From Paenibacillus turicensis (GTDB taxonomy: Bacteria; Bacillota; Bacilli; Paenibacillales; Paenibacillaceae): a stretch of DNA of 64,000 nt. The notes below the pieces were generated by a model. It searched no databases. It was not told the DNA's origin and saw only the letters and a list, made by a program, of their open reading frames with translations. Location of the stretch: NCBI RefSeq assembly GCF_017873435.1, contig NZ_JAGGKG010000011.1, positions 62,001-126,000 on the forward strand. Reading direction: 5' to 3'. Both the position numbers and the translations under genes were made by a program. Of the stretch, positions 52,823-61,237 are shown in pieces. Position 1 is the stretch's first letter; every line of letters starts with the position of its first letter.

Positions 52823-52916
52823 TAAAAAAATAACGCCTTAGCACTTTAAAAACACAAAGTCAGATAGCTACAGATCAAAATCTCTCCATAGCCACCTGAC
52901 TGATTAGAACGTTATC
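52823..52916 (-). terminator. Terminator of the PTS gene
   Basis: On the minus strand, GATAACG pairs with CGTTAT, followed by TTTTTTT; inside, AGTCAGGTGGCTA pairs with TAGCTATCTGACT. Confidence 0.7.
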
Positions 52917-52930
52917 ATTCCACTAAAGCC

Positions 52931-54829
52931 TTATGCTTTTAGGCTGTACAAAGGTTCGCCTTGTTTTACTTCAATGACCTGATTTTGCTCTAACGCACTA
53001 TATTGATCAATATTTGTAATGATGACAGGTGTAATAATTTCATAACCAGCCTGTTTAATGGCGATATGATCAAACTCCATAAGTAAATCTCCAACCACAA
53101 CTTGTGCCCCTGCTTTAACATGTGGAGTAAAGTGTTGTCCCTTTAATTTTACTGTATCGATACCGATATGGATTAGCATTTCTGCACCTTTATCACTAAC
53201 GATACCAATGGCATGACCACTTTTAGATACGGAGAACACTGTACCATTTACTGGGGCTACAACACGACCTTCGCTTGGTTCAATCGCAACACCTTTCCCC
53301 ATAATTTCCTCAGAAAATGCTGGATCGGGAACTGCACTTAATAATTTTACTTCTCCAACGATAGGACTAAAAATTTCTTCATCTGCTACGGAAGCCTCTA
53401 GCTCGATTGAAATATCAGCATTTTTAGCATCCACAGTTGGTTCCGCCACCACTTCAGTTACTACAGCCTCGACTTCATCTTCTTGAAAACCAATTACATA
53501 AGTAATTATTGCCGCTGCTACAAAACTGATTAGCAGACCAATTAATGCGTAAATAAGTGTCGGGCCAATAAACATCGCAATACCAGGAAGACCAGCTAAC
53601 CCACCCATAACATAAGCTTTAGTGCCAAATGTACTCATAAATGCACCACCAATTGCGGCACCGATTAACGCAGCAATAAATGGCTTCTTAAATTTCATGT
53701 TAACACCATACATAGCTGGCTCAGTAATCCCCATTACAGCAGTAATACCTGTAGAAAATGCTAACGTTTTTGTTTTGGAATTACGACTCTTCCATGACAC
53801 GCCAAATGCCGCTCCAGCTTGTGCAAGGTTTGCCGCTGCCATAAGAGGAATCATGTAGTCAAAACCAAGAGTAGCAATAGATCCGATCATGATAGGTACT
53901 AACGCATAATGCATACCTGTAATAATTAGCAAGGAGAATGTACCCCCAACTAGCAAGCCTGCAAATAATCCTGCATTGTTAAACAGCCAAGAAATACCGT
54001 CCGCTAAACCATTACCTGCAACAACACCAATGGGTCCTACAGCAATTAGGGTAATAGGAACCATCACTAACATAGTTACTGTTGGAACTACAAGAAGCTT
54101 TAAGGAAGCATGTGTTACTTTGTCGATCGCTTTTTCAACATAAGATGCTAACCAAACTGCGATAACAATTGGAATAACAGATGAAGAATAAACAGCAGAG
54201 ATAACATTAATATTAAGGAATGTTGCCTGTTCAGGTGCTCCTAATAATGCAGTAATGTCTGGATGCAATATCGCTGCTCCAATCCCTGCTGCAATATACA
54301 TGTTACTTCCCAGTTTACGAGCGGCACTTACTGCTAGCAGGATAGGTAGGAAATAAAATGCCCCATCCCCAATTGCCGCCATAATTTTGTAAGTAGAGCC
54401 TGTAGCTTCTATCCAATTAACCGCAACTAGAATGGCTAAAATCCCCTTAATCATACCTGCTCCAGTAATCGCTGGTAAGATTGGGGTAAACATGCCTGAA
54501 ATAAAGTCTAATACGCCACTAACTGGGTTTTTAGCTTTTTTAGGCTTATCCTCTGAACGAGTTTCACCTTTGGAAGTAAATGCTGGAGACATATGCTTCA
54601 TTAACTCCGTATATACTCCAGCTACTTCATTCCCAATAATAACTTGGTATTGTCCCCCATTAAGCATGACGCCCATGACACCATCTAATTTTTCAATTTC
54701 CTTTTTGTTCGGAATGTTGTCATCATGCAAGTTAAAACGAAGACGGGTCATACAGTGTACCACTTGATCTACGTTTTCTTCGCCACCTACCATAGTTAAT
54801 ATGTCTTTAGACAACTTTACTTTATCCAT
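52931..54829 (-). CDS. Beta-glucoside PTS permease, EIIBCA
   Basis: Imports and phosphorylates an aryl-beta-glucoside or related sugar using PEP-derived phosphate. 632 aa in the order IIB (phospho-Cys26 in VVHCMTRLRF), IIC (about 100-470, around ten membrane segments, with GITEPAMYGVN) and IIA (from EEIFSPIVGEVK, phospho-His in AEMLIHIGIDT). AGGAGG before ATG 54829 sets the start. Downstream of licT, controlled by RAT antitermination. No phospho-beta-glucosidase gene is adjacent. Confidence 0.93.
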   Translation of the reverse strand: MDKVKLSKDILTMVGGEENVDQVVHCMTRLRFNLHDDNIPNKKEIEKLDGVMGVMLNGGQYQVIIGNEVAGVYTELMKHMSPAFTSKGETRSEDKPKKAKNPVSGVLDFISGMFTPILPAITGAGMIKGILAILVAVNWIEATGSTYKIMAAIGDGAFYFLPILLAVSAARKLGSNMYIAAGIGAAILHPDITALLGAPEQATFLNINVISAVYSSSVIPIVIAVWLASYVEKAIDKVTHASLKLLVVPTVTMLVMVPITLIAVGPIGVVAGNGLADGISWLFNNAGLFAGLLVGGTFSLLIITGMHYALVPIMIGSIATLGFDYMIPLMAAANLAQAGAAFGVSWKSRNSKTKTLAFSTGITAVMGITEPAMYGVNMKFKKPFIAALIGAAIGGAFMSTFGTKAYVMGGLAGLPGIAMFIGPTLIYALIGLLISFVAAAIITYVIGFQEDEVEAVVTEVVAEPTVDAKNADISIELEASVADEEIFSPIVGEVKLLSAVPDPAFSEEIMGKGVAIEPSEGRVVAPVNGTVFSVSKSGHAIGIVSDKGAEMLIHIGIDTVKLKGQHFTPHVKAGAQVVVGDLLMEFDHIAIKQAGYEIITPVIITNIDQYSALEQNQVIEVKQGEPLYSLKA

Positions 54830-54881
54830 CTTTTTATCCTCCTGCACCATCAATTTAAGTTTAAAGTTAAAATTCCCCATT

Positions 54882-54968
54882 AAAAAAACCCGAATATTTA
54901 ATTACTCTCAAACGTCACGTTTGCAGTAATAAACATTCAGGTTTTGCCCATAAGCTCGGTTACAATCC
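54882..54968 (-). promoter_or_regulatory. RAT antiterminator and overlapping terminator before the PTS gene
   Basis: On the minus strand GGATTGTAACCG...GGGCAAAACC (54968-54940) matches the LicT/SacY RAT hairpin. It overlaps the base of a terminator (AACCTGAAT...TACTGC / GAGTAATTAAATATTCGGGTT plus T7; shown only in part). LicT bound to RAT prevents the terminator from forming. It begins right at the licT stop codon. Confidence 0.88.
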
Positions 54969-54970
54969 TG

Positions 54971-55810
54971 TTATTCACTTTTAACTACACGCTCTATATG
55001 AATCGTCAAATACAACATTTCTTCATTGGATAAAGATCGACCATATATTTTCTGAGCATAATCTTTAATTTTCTCTGCACAAGCATAGGATGAGCTGTAT
55101 TGTTGCTTAACCATATCATGCAAGGAGTTGTCAGTTTCTTTGTTGCTGCTTGGAGTACCTGATAAAATTCGTTGCGCAAAAAACTTTAAATGGGTTAAAA
55201 AACGATAATAGCTTAGAGACTCTTCATCTAAATCTATAACAAACGATCTTCTAACGATATTGATAATATCTTTAACAATATTCGTCATCGTTACTGTATC
55301 CCGCATCTCCACATTAAGTTGTGCATTCACAAGATGTAACGCAATAAAACCGCCTTCATCTTCAGGAAGTGTTACCCCTAATTTATCTGTAATAATCCCT
55401 AACGCTTTTACGCCAATCGCATATTCTTTACGGTACATTCTTTTTATTTCCCAGAGGAGGGCATTTTTAATTTCCATACCTAACCGATAGCGTTCGATTG
55501 CAAAATGAATATGATCTGTTAGAGAGATATAGATACTATCATGAAGTTTCCCACCTAAAACACCTTGCGCATATTGGATAATTTCATCAGATATATCCAT
55601 ATACTCCATGGGAATATCAGAAAGTAAAGTCATGAGTTTTTGAGAAACTTCACGATTTTCTAAAGTGAAAATTTTCTCGATCCGCTCTTCTTCAATCTCA
55701 TCCCCTGGCTGCTTCTTAAAAGCTATACCTCTACCCATTATCACTGATTCTTTGTGTTGATCGTCAATAACAGTAATGACGTTGTTATTCAACACTTTGG
55801 CTATTCTCAT
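54971..55810 (-). CDS. licT: BglG/LicT-family transcription antiterminator
   Basis: RNA-binding antiterminator, 279 aa. The N-terminal CAT RNA-binding domain is RIAKVLNNNVITVID ... RGIAFKKQPGD (1-55), followed by two PRD domains with phosphorylatable histidines (LTDHIHFAIER, FIALHLVNAQ; FLTHLKFFAQ, LTIHIERV). Phosphorylation by the PTS couples activity to sugar availability. AAGGTGA 5 nt before ATG 55810. A RAT also lies upstream of licT, so it is autoregulated. Confidence 0.93.
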   Translation of the reverse strand: MRIAKVLNNNVITVIDDQHKESVIMGRGIAFKKQPGDEIEEERIEKIFTLENREVSQKLMTLLSDIPMEYMDISDEIIQYAQGVLGGKLHDSIYISLTDHIHFAIERYRLGMEIKNALLWEIKRMYRKEYAIGVKALGIITDKLGVTLPEDEGGFIALHLVNAQLNVEMRDTVTMTNIVKDIINIVRRSFVIDLDEESLSYYRFLTHLKFFAQRILSGTPSSNKETDNSLHDMVKQQYSSSYACAEKIKDYAQKIYGRSLSNEEMLYLTIHIERVVKSE

Positions 55811-55871
55811 CCCCATCACCTTAGAACACTATTTGTAGTATGAAAAAACGCTTACCTCTAGACTCTATAAA

Positions 55872-55942
55872 AAGCAAAAGCAAAACCCAAACCGACACAT
55901 GGTGCCTGTTTATGGTTTTGCCTGATATTTCAGTAACAATCC
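55872..55942 (-). promoter_or_regulatory. RAT antiterminator and terminator before licT
   Basis: On the minus strand GGATTGTTACTG and CAGGCAAAACC (55942-55914) form a textbook RAT. The overlapping terminator is GCAAAACC / GGGTTTTGC followed by a T-rich tract. Confidence 0.9.
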
Positions 55943-56037
55943 ATGTTAGTAAGTGTGTCTATTTGGTTCTATAACATACTATCACACTCATCTTAGGTTG
56001 ACAACTCTTATCGACAAACACTTACAGCATCAATACA

Positions 56038-56523
56038 TTAATTTACCAAATAACTGCTTGTCACTCTTTCCCCTTGCTCTTTTACACCATCTTTAATCGT
56101 CCAATGTTTAGATTTAACTCTATAATAATATCCAGTAGATACTTTTCTATCATTAGTAGCAATAAGATAACTAGCATTTGATTTCGTAGAAGCCCCACTA
56201 GAATATACATCAAGCCATACAGAACCATCCCATCTTTGTAGAACAAAGCTTAGACCAACAGTTGAAACTTTAGATTTTGCATTGGTTTCAACACTAATCG
56301 TAATATTGCCATCTTTTTTATTTGTAATGATTGCAGAACCGTTTTCTAAACTCTTAAAAGTAGGATCAAACACTGAAAAGGGCGTAATAATAATTCCTGA
56401 TGGCTTCATTTGCTGAGCAGTGGGCAATGACGCTGCCTGTACGGCTGCACTAATGGAAATTGTACCAAAAACAACTACACTTGCTAGCATTACAGCTTTT
56501 TTAAGATTAGAATTTTTCTTCAT
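56038..56523 (-). CDS. Secreted hypothetical protein
   Basis: 161 aa. Signal peptide at residues 1-31 (KKNSNLKKAVMLASVVVFG then ISISAAVQAA-S). The mature part is all-beta in appearance (NGSAIITNKKDGNITISVET; SFVLQRWDGSVWLDVYSS; GYYYRVKSKHWTIKDG), resembling small immunoglobulin-like secreted proteins of Bacillota. I cannot assign a function. Start at ATG 56523 after AGAAGG. Monocistronic. Confidence 0.75.
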   Translation of the reverse strand: MKKNSNLKKAVMLASVVVFGTISISAAVQAASLPTAQQMKPSGIIITPFSVFDPTFKSLENGSAIITNKKDGNITISVETNAKSKVSTVGLSFVLQRWDGSVWLDVYSSGASTKSNASYLIATNDRKVSTGYYYRVKSKHWTIKDGVKEQGERVTSSYLVN

Positions 56524-56615
56524 ATTGATTGCCTTCTTTCCTTTTATAGTAAAAATAGCATTCAATATAACAACGATTACAAACGCCTATAAGTTTCCTT
56601 TATTCGAATTTATAT

Positions 56616-57512
56616 CTATTTTTTTATTTTCACGCTCATCTCTTTAACAAAAACAGCCGTTCCCCGAATTGTAACGTCCATGTCATGTTGATTGCGGCTT
56701 ACCTTCACTTCAACTTTTCCCTCTCTTCCCATCTCATGCCCTTGCTCAACTACAAATTGAATCTCATTCGCCTCTTGATCGACATAGTTTAAATAATATG
56801 CTCCCATGACCCCAGAGGCAGTGCCTGTTACTGGGTCCTCTGTTGTCCCAGAATATGGTGAAGAAAAATGCCTCGCATGCATCATGTTATCAGTATCACG
56901 AGTTTCAAAGCAAAAGGGATGTAACGATGCTTTAGGGTTTTCTAACAAAATATTAGGAAACTGGGAGGAATCTGGTTTCATTTTGGCAAAAGCACTCAGA
57001 TGACCTATAGGGATTAGCAAAGTCCATGTACCTGTACTTCCATATACAATTGGCTTACTTAGGTCTACATCATCTGCAGTCAAATTAATCGCACCTGCAA
57101 GCTTCTCTATATCACCTTTGAATGGTACAAAACGTGGTTGGTCCTGTTTCATTTCAATAAGTAATGTATCACCATCTCGCTCAAACTGAATCGGAAGTAC
57201 ACCTACTTTTGTTTCAATTGTGATGGCGTCCTTCCCCTCTAATAAACCACGACTCTTCATGCCATAAAGCGCTGCCATTGTTGCATGTCCACAAAGATTA
57301 ATCTCATGACCTGGTGTATAATAACGTAGCCGAACATCTGCCGTTTCAGATTTTAATATAAAGACGGTCTCGTTAAACCCCACTTCATATGCTATCTGCT
57401 GCATTTCAGCTTCACTTAGATGGTCCGCTTCGAAAACAACTCCTGCTGGGTTGCCTTTGTCCGGAACGTTTGAGAAAGCATCATAGTGATACACTTGAAT
57501 GGTGCGCTTCAT
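56616..57512 (-). CDS. PhzF-family isomerase/epimerase
   Basis: 298 aa, two similar alpha/beta domains of the diaminopimelate epimerase fold. Diagnostic: YHYDAFSNVPDKGNPAGVV at the start, FNETVFI with the catalytic Glu, GHEINLCGHATMA and the C-terminal GTTEDPVTGTASG. Despite the name, most stand-alone members (YddE-like) are not in phenazine pathways and none is present here. Confidence 0.92.
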   Translation of the reverse strand: MKRTIQVYHYDAFSNVPDKGNPAGVVFEADHLSEAEMQQIAYEVGFNETVFILKSETADVRLRYYTPGHEINLCGHATMAALYGMKSRGLLEGKDAITIETKVGVLPIQFERDGDTLLIEMKQDQPRFVPFKGDIEKLAGAINLTADDVDLSKPIVYGSTGTWTLLIPIGHLSAFAKMKPDSSQFPNILLENPKASLHPFCFETRDTDNMMHARHFSSPYSGTTEDPVTGTASGVMGAYYLNYVDQEANEIQFVVEQGHEMGREGKVEVKVSRNQHDMDVTIRGTAVFVKEMSVKIKK

Positions 57513-57566
57513 GTTATCATCCTCTTCTCTTTAAATATAATGATGTATGGTAAAAAAGTTTGAGTT

Positions 57567-58922
57567 TTATTTGGATACTCGAGTGATTTTCCAGTCTTCA
57601 TAAAAACGATATTTCCCAGAATGATAACCTTCTGTATCTTCTAGCCATGAAACGTAATCATCATTCATTGAGGTCACTAGTTCACCCTTATAAACTAAAC
57701 CCGACGCATTATACACATATACATACAAATGTCTGTAGCCTTCTTTTGCCTTAACCTCGGTAGCTTGTTCCACGTCTTGTACTTGATCATTTTGTACCTC
57801 TTGATTTTCTGTCTGCTCATGCTCCATACGAATAAGATATAAATGATTTTGTATGTAAGCCACTTGCCGAACACCAATAAGATCAGTCGCTGATTCCCTT
57901 GGATTGCTAAAAGATGACTTCAAAACTGATAGCAAGCTTACGTTGTGTTTCATATCTATAGTTACAAATAATACATCTCGACTACTCTGTCCCGCTGTCA
58001 AGAGATTAAAGCTCAAATTCAATACACCATTGTCCTCATCTCGATAAGTGTTATAGCCATAGGACTGCACAACTGTTTTTCCCTCTAAAGACGAATTTTC
58101 GACAATATCGTTTAGATCAGTTTGTAAATATACATCCTTAACTTCAACCATCCCTGTCTCTTTACCGGAAACGCTATCATAAGCTTGAATAACTAGTTTT
58201 CCATCCTTAGACATAACAACTGCCAATTGTTTACCAACCGATTCTAAACCCAAAACCTCAATATTTCTCGGTTGTTCTTTCTGAGTTAAAAGTGCATTCT
58301 CCTTTAAATCAATTGTAGCAAGCTTACGTGAGCTGGATTCGTCCTTTTTTTGTTTAAAATCTAATTGATAAATGCTATTTATACCCGCATATGCTGCATT
58401 ATTAGGCACGATAAAATACATTTTATCATCGACATCCGTTAAACCATACTCTAGCGGATTGGTGAACTTAGTATTTGCCAGCTTGTCATCCTTAACTTTC
58501 CCCAATTGATAGGCTAGAGAGGACGGCACTACTGCACTTCGAGTCTGCCCCTTACCTTCTTTACTTTGATCTTCTTCTAGAATCTCAAAATTTTGTTCCC
58601 CATACACTGTATAATATTTATCGCCAACTCCTAATTTATCACCTAATGTATAGGGTCTTAATGAGATTGGCTGCTGCTTACGAAAATATTGTGTGGTTGC
58701 CTTCACCTCATGCCCGATCCAATCAAAGGAGGTTGCTTGCTTTCCATTTCGCAATACGCCATTTATTTTTACCTGTGATAATAGGGATGAATCACCTGAT
58801 ATATCCTTTACAACAAAGGATTCTTCCTTCTTCTTATCAAAAACACCCGTATACCAAATTACAACGACAGCTAGTACTGTCATTACTGCTAATGCAGCCA
58901 TTATCCATCTTGACCTGCCCAT
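57567..58922 (-). CDS. Membrane-anchored extracytoplasmic protein, function unknown
   Basis: 451 aa with an N-terminal membrane anchor (residues 7-24, WIMAALAVMTVLAVVVIWY) and a long extracellular beta-rich part. Repeated short blocks (YFIVPNNAAYAG, KQLAVVMSKDGKLVIQAYD, LYVYVYNASGLVYKGEL) suggest a beta-propeller-like fold. An acidic linker (about 385-405) is rich in Gln/Glu/Val. GGAGGGAG precedes the ATG. It lies 41 bp after a helical-repeat gene and may be its operon partner. No family recognised. Confidence 0.75.
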   Translation of the reverse strand: MGRSRWIMAALAVMTVLAVVVIWYTGVFDKKKEESFVVKDISGDSSLLSQVKINGVLRNGKQATSFDWIGHEVKATTQYFRKQQPISLRPYTLGDKLGVGDKYYTVYGEQNFEILEEDQSKEGKGQTRSAVVPSSLAYQLGKVKDDKLANTKFTNPLEYGLTDVDDKMYFIVPNNAAYAGINSIYQLDFKQKKDESSSRKLATIDLKENALLTQKEQPRNIEVLGLESVGKQLAVVMSKDGKLVIQAYDSVSGKETGMVEVKDVYLQTDLNDIVENSSLEGKTVVQSYGYNTYRDEDNGVLNLSFNLLTAGQSSRDVLFVTIDMKHNVSLLSVLKSSFSNPRESATDLIGVRQVAYIQNHLYLIRMEHEQTENQEVQNDQVQDVEQATEVKAKEGYRHLYVYVYNASGLVYKGELVTSMNDDYVSWLEDTEGYHSGKYRFYEDWKITRVSK

Positions 58923-58963
58923 AAACTCCCTCCAATAGAAAATAATTTGACTTTTAATAAATG

Positions 58964-60067
58964 TTAGAGGTTTATCGAATCATTATTTAGCTCGGAGAAC
59001 TGGCATAACTCTAATATCTCATTTGAACGATAATGGTTCCCATTTCTTTGATCATATTTATACGCATAGTCCAACGCTATATTTTTGTAATATTTCCCCA
59101 ATGCGGTTACTTCACGACTTAGATGTAAACAAGGATGCTCCAAAGGAAGTCGCACATCAAATTGTATATTTTCTTGCTCTAGACGTGAAAACAATTTTGA
59201 CGCGAAGGCACTAAAATACATGATATTCTCAGGGTCCTCTTGGTTTAATGAGTGAACCACGTTTTCCTCAAATATCTCCAATGCTTTAATAGGATCAGTG
59301 TAAGTCAAATATCTTATATGTAACCCAAACTGAAATAAATAGTCTCGACTTCCCTTTATTAGTTTATAACCTTTACGTTGCCATTCATCTGCTTCTTCCT
59401 TTCGTCCTAAACGTAACAATGTCAATAACACCAATGGAATCGTGGTCTGTAAACTTACATCACACTTTAATTTCTCAGTAAGAATCGGTTCCGCTGCGTG
59501 TAATATTCCTTCATCATTATCTGATATTGCTTGAATAACTATGTGCGAGGCTTGTTCACATGCTTGACAATTACTCATTTCATCCCTTTCCATCGTCTGC
59601 ACTAGCTTATAATATTCGATTCCTTCTTCTAGATCACCCATATTAATTAAAACTATCATTTTATGATAATAATAGGTTCGATCACTATAACCTTCAGCAG
59701 CAAAACGAAGCTTCATATCCTCAAGTAAGTTTTCGATCTGTGTTCGATTAACCTCCGGAAAGCAGGTAATATTACCTAAAATATATTTATATTTCCACAA
59801 TAATGAATAACCACTAAGCAATTCAGGATATTTATCCTTCATCCCTACGAGCCATGAAAAAGCAACCAATGCTTTTAAAGGATATCCTTCAAAGTTGCAT
59901 AAATCTACCATTTCCTCCCTTGCCTTAAACCCTTGCTCAATGTCTTCTCGCATATCTGCCACTCTAACCGCCTGCTCTAACAAAGCAAGCTTTGCATCCC
60001 CATCTGGTAAACGTAACGCTTGATCCATCAGTTCATCAAAGTCCATTTCATTTAAGTAACTGCTCAT
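58964..60067 (-). CDS. Helical-repeat (TPR-like) protein, paralogue 1
   Basis: 367 aa, soluble and all alpha. Starts MDFDELMDQALRLPDGDAK and is closely similar along its length to the gene upstream (shared blocks: QAVRVAD, DIEQGF, YPLKALVAFSW, SRTQI/NRTQI, GYSDRxYYY, LRLGRKEEADxxQRKGYKLIKGxRD, LTYTDPIK/LTLTDPIK). The helices have a TPR-like spacing. Probably binds a partner protein. A terminator lies between it and the upstream paralogue. Confidence 0.8.
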   Translation of the reverse strand: MSSYLNEMDFDELMDQALRLPDGDAKLALLEQAVRVADMREDIEQGFKAREEMVDLCNFEGYPLKALVAFSWLVGMKDKYPELLSGYSLLWKYKYILGNITCFPEVNRTQIENLLEDMKLRFAAEGYSDRTYYYHKMIVLINMGDLEEGIEYYKLVQTMERDEMSNCQACEQASHIVIQAISDNDEGILHAAEPILTEKLKCDVSLQTTIPLVLLTLLRLGRKEEADEWQRKGYKLIKGSRDYLFQFGLHIRYLTYTDPIKALEIFEENVVHSLNQEDPENIMYFSAFASKLFSRLEQENIQFDVRLPLEHPCLHLSREVTALGKYYKNIALDYAYKYDQRNGNHYRSNEILELCQFSELNNDSINL

Positions 60068-60101
60068 GGGGTTCCCTTCTTTTCTTGATAGTTTTACTTT
60101 G

Positions 60102-60141
60102 AAAAAAAGTCCAAGCTCCTTAATAAGAAGTTGGACTTTTT
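60102..60141 (-). terminator. Intrinsic terminator between the two paralogues
   Basis: AAAAAGTCCAA / TTGGACTTTTT with a T7 run on the minus strand. Only about 34 bp lie between it and the start of paralogue 1, so paralogue 1 must be made by read-through or from a very short promoter. Confidence 0.8.
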
Positions 60142-60159
60142 AAAAGTGTACAATCAGTA

Positions 60160-61236
60160 TTATTGTAAGCGATAGGTGGATAATTTTTCAACTAGTGTTA
60201 CATAGTAACTATTTTTGTTTCTGTGGTCTAGCTTTTCAGCAGTGGCAAGCGCTAGCGACTTGAAATATCGTGACAAGGCTTGCACATCACTACTTAAATG
60301 CTCACATGGATGACCTGTAGGCAATTTAATTTGGTAATTGATATTTTCTTCTGCAAGTCTACTAAACAAGTTAGCGGAATGCGCATTAAAAATCATCACA
60401 TCTAATGGATTTTCATGATCCATAGAAGAAGTAATGTACTCCTCAAACACTTCTAACCCTTTAATCGGATCAGTTAACGTTAAGTAACCTACATGTTCTC
60501 CTTGATGATATAAAAAGTCTCGATTCCCTTTAATTAATTTGTAGCCCTTCCGCTGTAATTTATCTGCTTCCTCCTTACGTCCTAAACGAAGCAATGGGAA
60601 TAATACTTTACTAATCGTAACATGTGGCACCTCACCACAGCTCATCCCACCATGAAGGATTGGCTCAGCAGCAGCGATTGTCCCTTCGTCATCACCTAGC
60701 TTAGACATGAACTCAACTAATCTATTTTGCTCACAAGCTAAGCAATCGCTCATATCATCACGTTCCATCGATTTTACAATATCCCACTCCGCTTGCGCAG
60801 CTTCCAGCTCACCAAATTCTGTAAATGTATGTGCCTTATAGTAATGATAAGAACGGTCGCTGTAACCCGAAGCTAAATATCTTGTCTTCATATCTGCTAA
60901 CAGATTATCAATTTGTGTGCGACTAATGTCAGCAAAGGAAGTAATGCGATCAAGCACCCATTTGTAAGACCACAATAATGAATATTCATCAAAAAGCTCA
61001 GGGTTTTTATCATATTGACCTAATTGCCATGAAAATGCGACTAACGCCTTCATTGGGTAACCATGAAAGCTCCCAAATTCCACGATTTCACTTCTAGCTT
61101 CAAAACCTTGTTCGATATCTCCAGCAGCATCTGCAACACGCACTGCTTGCTCTAATATGTCCAGTTTTGCTTTCCCATCGGGCAAGCTATAGGCTTCTTC
61201 CATTAATTCATCAAAGTCCATTTCAGCATAGTTCAT
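60160..61236 (-). CDS. Helical-repeat (TPR-like) protein, paralogue 2
   Basis: 358 aa, all alpha, paralogue of the next gene. GGTGGAG 10 nt before the ATG at 61236 sets the start (GTG 61251 is a longer option). The start codon follows the HSP90-like stop by 1 nt, so the two are translationally coupled. Conserved blocks include MDFDELMEEAYSLPDGKAK, GYPMKALVAFSWQLGQ and RLGRKEEADKLQRKGYKL. It is the best candidate partner or co-chaperone for the HSP90-like protein. Confidence 0.8.
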   Translation of the reverse strand: MNYAEMDFDELMEEAYSLPDGKAKLDILEQAVRVADAAGDIEQGFEARSEIVEFGSFHGYPMKALVAFSWQLGQYDKNPELFDEYSLLWSYKWVLDRITSFADISRTQIDNLLADMKTRYLASGYSDRSYHYYKAHTFTEFGELEAAQAEWDIVKSMERDDMSDCLACEQNRLVEFMSKLGDDEGTIAAAEPILHGGMSCGEVPHVTISKVLFPLLRLGRKEEADKLQRKGYKLIKGNRDFLYHQGEHVGYLTLTDPIKGLEVFEEYITSSMDHENPLDVMIFNAHSANLFSRLAEENINYQIKLPTGHPCEHLSSDVQALSRYFKSLALATAEKLDHRNKNSYYVTLVEKLSTYRLQ

Positions 61237-61237
61237 A

